The notes below the pieces were generated by a model that saw nothing but the letters and a program-made list of their open reading frames with translations, was not told where the DNA came from and made no database searches. The position numbers and the translations under genes were made by a program. Positions 17,925 to 30,834 of a stretch of DNA of 64,000 nt are shown one piece after another; position 1 is the first letter of the stretch; the number at the start of each line of letters is the position of its first letter. The DNA is taken from the NCBI GenBank assembly GCA_026261815.1, contig JAMPIT010000493.1, forward strand, positions 8,077,501 through 8,141,500. The letters run 5' to 3'. Source of the stretch: Monarcha castaneiventris obscurior. Taxonomy: Eukaryota > Chordata > Aves > Passeriformes > Monarchidae.

Positions 17925-20900
17925 AATGATAAAGCTTTTGTATGGGTATGGTCTGGGGGTGCTGGGCAGGTCTACAGGGAGGAGCTGATTTTGAATGTTC
18001 AGTTCAAACTTAGAGGAGGGGAAAGTGTACAAGGGACCACCACATTACCTCCACGTCCTTGGGGTGCAAACAGGGAATCAGACTTTGGTAGGATTGACTT
18101 TACAGTGCAGAAATTGTGAGTGGCAGAAGCTGAGTTAAGCTTTTTTTTTGTTGAACTTTAATTAGCAGAGCAGTTTTTCTTTATTGGTAAGTGAAGGAAC
18201 ATTTTGTGTGTTATTACTGATAAATAAGAGTTCTCTTTGTAATTTGTTCTGAAGGCAGAAATTACTTCTTTATTTTTCCTAGCTGAAATCACATTTCCTT
18301 TGTCACTCTTCACCTCTGTGATTTTGTTGGACTTCTGAAATGTACAGTGTGTATTTTCCCTCTTTTAATTCATACAGACCCTGTGCCTTTTTAGGTGAGC
18401 CAGATGAATTTTTCTGTGGAAGAGGCTTGTTAAAGTCATGGCTTGAAGACTGGAAGGGTTGTAACAGCTGGTTTTGTTGGGGTTTTTTGTTTATTTTGGG
18501 ATTTTTTGTTTGCTTGTTTGGGGGGTTGTTTTACCTCTTCCTGTCAGACTAAAACTTGAAGGGAGATGTGGAAGCAGCACCTTATGCTCTAATTTGTCCC
18601 AGTTTTGCGTCTTGATCTGTCATGGAGGATCCTTTTCCTTTGTGAAATCTCACTGGTTTCAGAGAAGTTCCTCCTGGAACTTTGGGATCAGTGTGAGTAG
18701 ATCTGGTTGTAGAAGAAGGGCTGTGTGTTGCAGAGAGCTTCTACTCAAAGGTTGATTCATAGAGAAATTCTCATCTCAAAAAATGTAAGTCAGAGTGTCT
18801 GGGAAGCTTGAGGTGATATTCCCAGGTGGGTAAGGTGCAGGTCTAGTGCTTGAGAGATGGGGACAGCCGGATGCAAATTACTTCACCTGTTTGTGCTTCC
18901 TTTTGAAGGAATTTAAAATAGGGATAGTGAATCTTGCTGACTTGTAAGGAGTCCTAACGCCTGTGGATGAAAGAGTCCATGTAGGAGCTGGGGAATAATA
19001 TTACGGATGTTTTTCAACTCTATTAATTCAATAGTTTGATGAAATATTTTCTCCATTGTTGGCAATTATTTTTATTAGTAAAATCCCCTTTGCATTTATA
19101 GCTGGATATTCTTTCTGACTTTCAGTGTGTTGGTTTATTTTTCTTTTATTTGTTATTTACTACCATCTTACATTTGCTACTGAACATTATTCTTGGTGTT
19201 TTCATCTTAGTAATGGCAGAAACAATTGCTGGAGCAATTCAGATTATTAAAGCCCTTGAATCTCTCACCTCACTGGCATCTCCTTCTGAGGTCAGTGGGA
19301 CCTCTCAGGTCTGGTAGCAGGAGTGAAATCTAAATTAGAAAAGTCTTCGGTAATAGTTTAAATCCATCCCCTGTGTACAGCCTGCGTGACTGGGGAAAGT
19401 CGTGGGAGCTGGCTGGGAGAAGGAGAAGGAAGGATGGTGTCATGCTGCTCTAGCTTAGGGGTAGAGTGGTTGGACAGCTGGAATTCCCCTGCCTGGGGAT
19501 CAGTAGGCCAAGAATCCTGGTGAGCCTCAGTCCTGTCCTGACGTTTCTCCTGGCAGTGCCGGAGCTTTCTTCCTGGAAGGAAGCTGATCCCCAGTGTTCC
19601 TCTCTGTGCAGTGTTGCCAGTGGCTCATCATGGCGGGGGGAATTCCAAATTTTGTAATCCCGACCCTTCCTCCTGCTCATATTGCAGCTGTTGAATCCTT
19701 CCTCGCTTCTTTTGCTGAGATGCTGTGGCAAAATCTCATTTTCACTACATGGTACATGTATTTTTTCCCCCATAAATGAAAGGATTGTGGGTTAGATTAC
19801 CAGAACAAACAAGACCTTCCTTTTTTGTTCTTGTTTGTCTTGCTATCTCTTCTGTGGCCTTTGGCAGCAAGACAGCACTTGTGTTTATATGTATCAATGA
19901 CATATATTTAAAGACATGGTACTTCATATGTTGGATTTCTTCCTCCCCTTTGTGCAGACTTCTGTGATTGCCATTCTTTTTCAACAAGGAAGAGAGAACG
20001 TTTCAAAAGGAGATTGTTTTTTCAAAAGTTTCCACGCAGTGTTGGTACAGAATTAAAAAAAAAATCTGAAGGAATGCTTGGTCTTCTGGAGATACTGACT
20101 GGGAAAATAAACATTTGTTTGCCCCAAATGTTTTGGGGTGGGAGAAAATAACTAAACTTCATAGACAGGGAAGTTTGGAGTCTGCAAGGTCAGAGACTGC
20201 TCCACGGGAACAGGCCAGCTTCTGGGGATTTCATTATAGTGACACTGATATGTGACTCAGGTTCCTTATTCCAAAACAGTCTTGCTTACTGAGCTTTTCT
20301 CTTCACACGAACGTTTACAACACAAGGCTTCAAACAGAAGCAATCGCTCATGTCTGAGAAACACAGAAAAGTGAATATTACTGTAGGAAAAGAAGGGATT
20401 GGGAATTTAAGCAGGGAGATAGTAATTACCCATGGGTGAGAATTTGTTTCTCTGTTGCATTTCTATTGCGCTGCCAGTTGAAGTTAAAGGATACTTAATG
20501 TGGCTATAACGTAATACCCAAATACTCCTCTGTAATTTTATATGCAAATTCATTGTTGTAAATTAGAAGTAGACTGGTTATTTATCCAGTCTTTTCTCAG
20601 AGTCCTCCATAATACCAAATTACAGCATTATTACAGGAAAGCCAGATAAGAAATCATAGATTTCAATCTTTTTCCTCCTTAAATGTAATTTTACTACACT
20701 GAGAGGTTCCATTTTGTGACTACAAAGTTTCAGTGGTGACTGTGACCCCATCCTACTTCTGAATGAGCACAAACCATCAGATTTTCTGAGTCCCATGGAG
20801 TCTTTGTCAGGTATTAGAAGGCTTGAACCTTAGCAGGAAGGTAATTTAGAATTAATAGCACTGGACTATGTTGGTTGTCCAAGAAGCAGTGGATACACAG

Positions 20901-23900
20901 TGCTGCTGAGCTGGTAACAAGGTTTCGTAGGTGATGTTATGTAGAAACATGTTTTGGAGATGTGACTCTGAGCTGTTGTGCCATTTGTTGCTGTTAATCC
21001 TGGGAAATATCACTTGCATGCAGAATGATGTGTCTGAGGTGAATGTTTTGAATCTTTGGATTATATATGGTTTGGGGAAATTACTGTCATGCTCTCTCCT
21101 GTTCGTAAGCAGTAGCAAGGCTAGTGATTCTCAGAGCTGTAATGATGAAATATTGGAAGAAAAAGAACAGTAGGTTTGTGTTTGGTATGAAATTTTGAAT
21201 GTTGGAGCGGCAGGAAGTGAAGGATAGAAATGTAAGCACTGTGTGGACTCGTCTGAGCTGGTTTTATGGTAGTTAGGGTAAGTGTTACTTAGAAATGATC
21301 TTTCAGTCTGTGAATTTCACAGTCTGGTTTTTTTCTCCCCATAGTTATATATAGCAAAAATACTGTATTCATCAAAACACTAAAAATTACGGTGCTTACA
21401 TATGCTTAAAAGGTCTTTCATAGCCCTTCAGACCCCATTGGCAAGAGGGAAATCTGTAACATGAGCTGGTTTTGAGAATCTTGGTTGTTAGTAATGCGGC
21501 ACGAGTGTTTAATTTGCTGGAGAATGTTTAGTGGTTCAGCAAACCAAGAAGGTAACAAATCTTTGTGGACATCATAAATGGAGAATGCCACAAATGAAAA
21601 GCATAGTGGTTTTGGCAGCATATAAAATAATACTTCTTCCGTATATATCTTTTCACTTAATATAAGGTCATCTGTATTTTTTTAAGTGAAAATTTCATTT
21701 TATCCTGGGGTAGTACTTGGGGGGGACAGGAATGGGCGGTTGGCCTCTGTTCCCAAGTAATGTTCCATCAGCTAGGATTCCCAAATACTGTTGGGTCAGC
21801 CACGATAGCTGCCTTGCATCTGCCCCTCTGCTATCTTAGGAGGCAGGATTTGTTGGATTTCTCTCATTATCTACATGGGGAGGTCGTTAAGGGGAATGTT
21901 TTTTGCATGCTTCGGAATCTGTGCTAACGCAGTGCTGTGGGTCTTTTATTCCAGTGATGTTTTTGATTATAGTTGTTTGTGCTAATGGCTTTGAGGTAAC
22001 TGTGCTCTGGCCATATCTTGAGACACTCACACGTTTGGAATGGTGCAGGACATTTGTTTTGTCGTTTGAACTGACTGATACTACTTGGCTGTAGCTTTGT
22101 TTATATTTGTTTGGCTGGGCTAGACACTGCTCCTCTGCTTCCCAAGTTTTGTCAGGATTATGCTGTTAACCACAGCAGGATCGTTACTCATTCCTGCTGA
22201 TGCAGTTCTTTGAGTGGGGTTTCAGATACGTGACTGAATCGCTAATGTTCATTTCAAAAGGAATGAGGAGGGTGAGTTCCATTGGGAAACGTGTTCTGGA
22301 TGCACGTTGTGGTGCTGCTCGTAGGGTTTGCTGTGAGGGGAGAACTTGGGAATCCATATTCTATTCTTGAAAGAGTCTAGAAATTGAACCTGTTGGTACT
22401 ACCATGGTCAGGCATTTGAGGAGAGGAAACAGGGATGTTATAAAAGCATTATCCATATGCAGAAAGGTTAATGTAATTAAAATACAGAGTTAGAAGACAA
22501 CTCCCCAAACCAGGCTTAGCTATATTATGCTGAGCTATTTGAAGCACGGTCATATAAAAATGAATTTCAAAGGTTATTTGCAACAAAGATAGGCAGTTTT
22601 AGAGGTGGAGGGTTAGTTACTGCTTTGAACTTTCAAAACTGCTCACAAAAATACCATGTACAGTTACATAATAGGCATGGTTTGGGGAAAGATGTGTTTG
22701 GAGGATCTGTGGGTGGCATGATTGTGTTATTAAATCTGTTACGGTAGGACCCTTTTGTGCTAAGCACTGTGTAAATGCGTAACAAAAAACTCAGTCAGTA
22801 TTATTCACTACTATAATAAATTAAAGTTCATTATAAAGCTGCAATGAAGGCTGATGTATATTGAAAGAAAATTTTCCTGTTTTGTGCCACAATGTTCTGG
22901 CTGATTCCTGTGCTCAGTTTGTGACCTGTGCAATGTACCTGATATTCAGCAGAAGACTTTTTACAATCTTTTGCCTTTTGAACGGATTGAAAGAGTGATT
23001 CATATTTTGCATCTCAAACAGCAAATGAGCTTGGGGCTTTTATTTTTTTCCCATTTATCCAACTTTAAAACTGTGATGGATATCTGTAGCATCTGCACTT
23101 GCCCTGGGGATCAAAGCTGTGCTCTTCAGGTAGATCTGCTCCCAGGAGGGTGTTGCCTTGCAGTATCAGGTCATTTCAGGAGTGGAGAAAGTTCTTGTGT
23201 GAAAATGAAAGTTTGACATTTGAGGGAAGACTGTTTCAGCATTGCTACAATATCCTGTTAAGAAGAGAAAACGTGGATTGAACACTGAGCTTTGGAGCTG
23301 CTGGGGATGGGGAAGAGTTTGCCTGGGGTTTCTGAAATGGGAATATGCTGTGATAAATAATTTCCTAGTTTAAAAACACTTTTATTTCTGAAATCCAAAT
23401 ACAGCTGTATTAGATGAAGCTGTGAATTGAACATGAGACTGAGAACTGCTAATTTTGATTCTGTCTCAGAGACTGATTAAGTTGATGAATTTCATAAATG
23501 AACGATGGTCAAGTGCTCTCTGCAGGCAGTACCGCATGAGTGGCAGGTTCAGTGAGCACTGGAAAACTTTGTGGCATGTTTTTGCATTTAAACTTCTGAA
23601 ATACATTTGTAAATATAGTGATATGTGTCCTGTGTTGAAATGATGCTTGGGAATCTTCTTTGACTCCCCTTTGTGTTCCTTGGGAACACAGTTTGGCACT
23701 TGCTTGGCATTTTGAAAATGAGGTGACACATGTTCAGTCACATCGACACAGATGTGACTATATCATAGAGCAGACATTTCTCAGAGAAGACCTCTGGCAC
23801 TACCTTGTGACTCAGTGGAGAATAGTATTGGGAATTGCAGGACTGGGTAAGTCCTTGAGATGAGTGGTGTTCAGTTTTTGGTCAAAATTATTACTAAACA

Positions 23901-26900
23901 CTAGTGCAGAGACAGGAACAAGGCTGTGTTCTGTTATTCAGGTGTTGAGAAGAGAGATTCTGCCACAAGTGAGCTGTAGTTCAGAAAGCTGTGGATTATG
24001 ATGTTTAAAACAGCTTTTAGAATATGGATACTGTTCTGCAAAGTGTGTTTGAGTTTTGAGTCCACTAGGTTGGTGCTGCTCCATGGAGAGCTGCCTGGTC
24101 GTGCAGTGCTCATTCTTCCCTTTGTTTTTCTCTGGCAAATTTCATTAAGAGAAGCAAAGATTAAATTACTTTTCTAATGCATTTTTTTAAAGTAAGTAAT
24201 TGGTGATGTTGTTATGGGGATAAAATGGTAACCATGGGACAATATTTCAATTAAAATGCCCTCATCTTGGGTAAGTGTGAGAAACTTTATTCTCAAAAAG
24301 CGGTGTGAACATAGAGGTATATGGAATACAAACTGCAGTTGTTAACCAGCTGTTATGAAAGATTGTTTATGTAAAGATTTTCTATGAAGGAGCCAAAAAC
24401 TTAAGGTGGGGCAGAAGCACCACCTATTATTATGTTACCTGATGCTTACTATGACATACTTCTTATTTCACTTGGTTATTGCTTGCTAGATTTTAATTAT
24501 TTGGGTTGAAATTTCCCATGGTAGGTGTCTTTCATAGTCTGACTTTTTGGGTGCTGTGGAGGAGAGGAAGGTTCTGCCAACATGATTCCATTTTTTCTAG
24601 AAATTGGGCAAAATATTTTCTTCTTGTGTTCATGATAAATTAGAAAAGAAATAATCTAATGACCTATAGTGCTGCTTTGTGAAAGGGTGAGATGTGTTAT
24701 TGTATGTTTCTGCCAAGGATGTACTTGTGATCAACCTTGTGAAAATCTTTTCAGGGTTGGTCAAATCAGCATTAAGTACAAATGTAAAAGATAATCCCTG
24801 CAATGAGTATGCTTCAGCCTCAGCTAAACAGGATTTCTCTGTAATTTGAAGGCTAGGACTCTTGCATTCCTCCCTGGTGTGATTTTGGATAAAAATGAGA
24901 GCACAGAAAATTCCCTTTCTGTTCTCCTGATACCAAGGTCCTCTTTCCTCCCAGCTCTACCTTCCTGCAGCACAGAGGAAGCAGTGACTGGATTTAAACA
25001 GAAGGTGTAAAATGCAGATTTTCACAGAATTATGTACAATAAATGTAGAGATGGGGGTGGTTGAATGAGAAGAAGGAGATTGAAAAATATTAGTATTCAA
25101 AAGAAATAGAAGGGAGGCTGTGCAATGTGGGTACATATGATTTATTTTATAATGCTGATACAGTTGTTTGTTGAATACAGTTTTGCTATCTGCATAAATT
25201 AGAAAGTGTTTCTGAAATGGAGTAGGGAATAGCAAAGAAGGAGAAGGCAAATCCTACTTAAGCCCCATCTTTGCTGCACTTCATTTTTTGTATTTCTAAT
25301 GATTTTTCCATGTTGTGATATAGAGAAATGCTGGATACTCCTAAGTCACTCTGCAGACACTGGATGCTCTGCGTTGATCATGTTAAAGGGCTGTAGAGTA
25401 CAGGCAGAGCATAATGGGGAAAAATCACTTCTAGATCTCTTAATGTGAATATAAGAAGTTTATAGAAACTTTGGCCTTGTGTGTTCTTATCTTAGTTCTC
25501 TGAAAATGGGAATATTGTCAGAATGATATTTTCTTAATTCTTGTAAAGTGGTCTGTCACAATATTGTAGACATTATTGAAAAGTTAGTGAAAACATTTAA
25601 ATGCTGTCTTTAGAACAAGATTTGAGTAACACACAGTAAATAAGGCCTCAAGCCCTGTGCTGAAGTATTTCACTGGATGTCCATTAAGCAGCAGCCTCTG
25701 TTCTGCCTGCTCATTCCGCCAGGTAGCCCTTGGAAAATGTACTCTGTGACTAACACAGTTAAAGGCAGTATCATAATCATGCAGACACACAGGAGGCCAA
25801 CATAAGCTTGTACAGATGCTTTTGTCCTCACACAACCTCAGAGTATCGAACTTTACAAGCAAGTATTTGTTCTGTGAAGTTAATGAGTGCAATATGTATG
25901 TATATATTTGCTTTGTGTAGCTAGGAACTTTGTATCTGTTGGCTGTGCATGGCTTTCAGACAACACCAGCACACGTCACAGAGATGCTGTGCTTTGACTT
26001 GCCAGGTATTTTGCTTAGTTCCGTCAGGACAGGTGACGTTTTCAGACAGCTGTGTGAAAAAGGATCGTTTTCAAGGCAGGATGTGAAGGTGTTAGGGATG
26101 TGGTGGATGGGGTAGTTACAAGTGCTGAGGCCATGAGTTATTTCCAGATTTTGAGCCAAAGATAGCCAGTCTGTCCATGTCTGAGTGTTGCTGCTGCTGG
26201 CTGCACAGATTGTCCTTTAGCTGCTATTTCCAAAATGAAAATAAAAGAGATTAGTAAAGGTAATAAAGTGTTAATAATCACTTAGTAGTCTGTACTGAAG
26301 TCATAACTGGCATGCAAAAAAATGTAACTTGTTACTGTCTGTGATGTATGTAAAGTGGTTTAAAGCCTGCAGAGGAGCCAGATGCAGAAGGCATTTGCTC
26401 TTAATCTCAATTGCCTCTGTCGTTACGTGAATGATAAACCACCCACAGCCTCTTGTTTCCTTTTCAATAGACGTGGTTGTGTTTATTCTATACTTTAAAT
26501 TCACAGGAGCAGATTCAAAGCTCCATTTATGTGGCCAGAGATCACTTGTCCTCCTAATTTATGGTGCTGTCTTTTATTCTTCAATGTGATAGGATAGTCT
26601 AAGCATTTAATGGTCGAGGGCATCATGAACCTCTTCTCTCCCCTTTTTCCCTTCCCCAAACAGGCATATCATGTTCCTCAGAGGCCTTGGAGCAGGATTC
26701 TTGCTGCTGTTACAGTATAGAATAAAACCTTGAAATGCGCTTGCCTCATTCTGTATGCTCCATTTCAGATTTAACATCATTTTTGGAATCGAAAGTAGGG
26801 TCATTTTGCCTGGAGTTGTACAACATTAGCCAAAGTAATTCAGTTATTTCAGAAAACTGATTAGATTGTCCTCTCTCAAGGGTGGAGGCTTTTGTATTTG

Positions 26901-29846
26901 TTCTGTAAGGTGTGCAGTGCATTTCTGAGAACTCCTTAACTGCTATTACGGACTTCAGCCATAATTGCAATAAATGAGTGCATAAGATCTCTGCTGTTAC
27001 ATTTTTCTTAAGAGGAAAAAAAAAAAGCCAAAAGCACCTTTCATATAATTCTTTTTTGCACCCTGTGTATGAAAGATGCACCATCCTTTTCCTCTCTATT
27101 ACGCTGGTACAGTGCACTATCATTATCTACTCTCATTTTATTAAATGATTTTTTAGACTGGTTTATTTATGATGTGTATGTCATGACATTAGGAAAGTAC
27201 ATTTTTTTTCTGTATGTGTCTGTAAGTCACTTCTGTATTTTGTGCAGCTCTATTTTATTCCATCCTGGAGGCTTGAATAAAGTGGTTTTGGGCTTTTATT
27301 TTATTTTTTTCATCTCAAGGCAAAGATGGGGTTATTTTACCACAATAGGTAAGGAAAATAAATGGATATTTAATTTTATTTTACTGATCTAAAGGTATTT
27401 TATTGGTATTTGGTAATAATACGAAACCAATTGACATCTAGAGATGCAAGCATGCCTTAAGATGGGATCACAAGAGATGCCAGAGCAACTCTTTAATATG
27501 ATTCAACAGTGGACAGATGTACTATATCCTATTTTAGTGTGTGGACTGACAAATGAGGTTTGTTTGCAGAGTTCTGATAGCTGAATTTCAGTGGCCCATG
27601 ATTTTTAACTATGATGTTGGCATGCTCACGGTAGCTAACTTTTTAATTGTGTCATATATTCAAGATATTAATTCAGATTAAAACCTAGATCTTTCCATAC
27701 CTGTATAAACTAAAGTATCTTGTCACTTTTTGCTTGATAATTTTGAGTGAGAGGGAAACTATTAATCACAGGGATTGTAGCTATACCAACTTTGTGACTT
27801 CTCAAATATTACTTGTATACATTATGGAAATAACAAATTTTTGAGCCCTTAATGTGTGAATTGCTTACACCTCAGTTTACCAGTAATAATTTTGAGAAAG
27901 GGATGGGATGTGTACTGCTTGGGTCTGTAGTCTAAAAAGTTTGGAAACTCTGCTTTAGTGAAACCTGGAGACTGTTGGATGAATCCTGGAGCAGTTAAGC
28001 TGATGAATGCAGCCTATGGCATTGACTGTTATGGGCAAGAAAAATAAATAAGACTTTCCTTTCACTGGTGAGTGATGCTTTGCTACGGCTCTTGATGGTA
28101 AATGGCAGCACATGGCAGTAATAGATGGGTAACTGATGTCTTGGTATCAGTAAGAGGCTGAGTTATAACTTAACCTTTCCCTGGGTCTGTTATCTGTTTT
28201 GTTCCACATTTTTTGTGAAACCTGCAGCATCTTCGAGACCCTTCAGACTTCTGGGAAATTCAGTTCCAATTGACTTGAAGCTCAGAACTTACTGAGGACG
28301 GACAGAGCAACCAGCCTCGTAAATAAATCTAATAGGTCTCTTACTGCTCTTAAAAGAAATTGCTGGGAAGTTCTGATAAACCAGCTGTCTTTTCTTGAGT
28401 ATTGCCTGAATTTATTACATGCTTAAAACTTCTGTCCAGTTTGGTGGCCAGTCTGTGAGATGGGCTGAAAAATCCCAAAGGGTTGGGAAACAGTGCTTGC
28501 ATTTCTGTAGAGAGGGGCAGGATGAGTGGAATTCCTGCCCTGCTCTCAGAGCCTGCGCCAGCTTGACCGCAATAGGCAATGGAAGGGCAAATCCATCTCC
28601 TCCTCTCCTTTCCCGCAGGACAGCGGGCTGCTAACAGGAGGACACGGCTGAATGGCTTTGGCAAGGAATATTTTGTGCTTATTTCTCTCAGCAGAACTGT
28701 TTGAAGGGTTATGGATTGTAATGGGAGGCAGCTGGAGAGGCTCTTCCCCTGCACGTTCCCCATGGCAATGGGTCTCATTCATTTGCTTCACTCTGCGATT
28801 CCCAGGATGTGGCTCTTGAAGTAAATTCAATTGACAGTAAATCCCTACCAGTCTCACTGTAGGACTGCAAGTTGAACATCATTGCTTTAGCATAAATCTT
28901 TACAAGAGATGTTAATGTTTGGTTAAAATATGCAAATATTTACTGACTTGTCTACTGTTTGTCAGCTTGGCATGCGAGACCTTGGATCTGATCCTTCTGT
29001 CTTGGCAGACATTGGGAATTTTGCCAGTAACATTAATAGGAACAGCATTGTGCCCTCTAATCTGTTTGTTTATGAAGTACAGCGAGAGTTATCTGGCTAG
29101 ATGCTTTACAGTGAATTGAAAAAGCATCTGTTTGAAATTTTTTTAGGAACCGTCACATGCTTTAACTTATCATTATCTTAGTGCATGGACCCTTTGATTC
29201 CATAAAACACATCAATAAGCTGTAGAGCATGGAAGTGCACAGTCATGAGTTAAACTGCCGTGAAACACTAGAATTTTAGTTCATGATGTTCTCTCCTCCT
29301 ACATCGATTTTAATTTGAAGTTGGACTCATCAGACTGTGGAGTAGTTCTTCAGAGCCTCCTGTGCACCAAGCAGGCGTAGTGTTTACTTGGAAATAAATG
29401 ACTGTGTAGATCACGTTGTTTATCACTCTTCCTCCTCAAGCTGTCCCTTCTGCCTTTCCCAGCCCCCTCTGCAGTTCTGGAGGGGAAATGTACAGCTTTA
29501 TTTGGAGATTAGATTTTAGTTACTCTTTTCGTGTTTGTTTACAAAACCCCTTTGGCAAGAAGGTGGAATACTCATTAGCAATATTGAGCCTGAAAATCAT
29601 TAGTTGTAGAGGGGGAAAAAATTGTCATGGTTAGTTGTAAAAACCACCAAGGTTTAAGTTGGAACTAACGAGGTCTTTGAAACAATATTTTGTGGAAGAT
29701 AAGCAGAGTACAACTTGGCCTTCAAAGAAATGCAAGTTTAGTAAGTTCTCTTCTACTTAAGGGCAGGAGTTTTTGGAGGTGCAAAGTATGATGCCAGATG
29801 ATGTATTTATATATATAATTTCTTATGGAAGTCCCCCTATTTCAGA

Positions 29847-29879
29847 TATGCAACTTTAGCTAGTTGCTAAAGTTGCATA
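29847..29879. repeat. Perfect 14-bp inverted repeat with 5-nt loop
   Basis: Arms TATGCAACTTTAGC and GCTAAAGTTGCATA are exact reverse complements separated by TAGTT. The stem stops abruptly on both sides. Confidence 0.9.
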
Positions 29880-30300
29880 GGGAATATGCCTGTTTACTGG
29901 TTCTTCAGTGATTTCGAAGATCTATTAAACTTCACTATAGGATAAATTATTTCTCAAAATTGAATTTTGAACTATTTTGGCATGTGGTTTTCCAGGTCTC
30001 TTTGAGAAAATGAATAATCCTGATGTTTGTCCTGTTACATGTTTTGTATTTTAATTTCAGTTCTGCAGACAGAAGTGAAGCTCATAAGTAATTTACTCAG
30101 TTTTGCAAAGAGTGTTGGGAATATAGCACAGACCTTGTGACACTTCAGCTTTCAATTCTAATCTGTAATAAATTCTAGTCTTAGAGTGAATGTAGAAATT
30201 CCAATTCTATGCCTGAAATCTTGAAAATAAAGATTTGTAGAACTGAAAAGAAATTTATTTTTAACAAACGCCTTCACGCCTTGGCTGTTAATGATTCTGT

Positions 30301-30834
30301 GAATACTTTAAGGTAGGAAAAGACCTCGAAGGTTGAGTCCAACCTTTGACAAAATACCACTATGCCAACTAAACCATATTGTGAAGTGCACTTGTTTTTG
30401 AGCACTTCTAGGGATGGTGACTCCATCACTTCCTGGGTAGCCCATTCCAATGCTTAACCACTCTTCCAGTGAAGAAATTTTTCCTCATATCCAACCTAAA
30501 CCTCTCTTGGTGCAGCTTGAGGCCGTTTCCACGTGTCCTGTCACTTGTTCCCAGGGAGCAGAGCCAGACCCCCACCTGGCCACATTCCTTTCAAACAATT
30601 GCAGGGATTGAGAAGGTCCCCCCTTAGCCTCCTTTTCTCCAACAGCTTCCTCAGCTGCTCCTGATCACACTGGTGCTCTAGACCCTTCCCCAGCTCTGTT
30701 CCCCTCTCTGGGCCTACACCAGCCCCTCAATGCTCTTCTTGAAGGGAGGAGCCCAGACCTGGACAGTGGACTTGTGGTGAGGCATCAGCAGTGCCCAGCG
30801 GAGGGACAGTCACTTTTCCCAGTCCTGCTGGGAC
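30301..30834 (-). mobile_element. CR1 LINE fragment, about 530 bp
   Basis: The + strand carries the reverse complement of a CR1 3' region. Recognisable stretches in the expected order are ggaaaagacctcgaaggttg, ccagggatggtgactcc-type sequence, gtgaagaaatttttcctcat, cagcttgaggccgtttcc, agcctccttttctcc, tagacccttccccagctc and cagtcctgctggg. The 3' end is at the left and the element is 5'-truncated at the right. It has no intact reading frame. It lies in HELZ intron 1, antisense to the gene. Confidence 0.93.
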
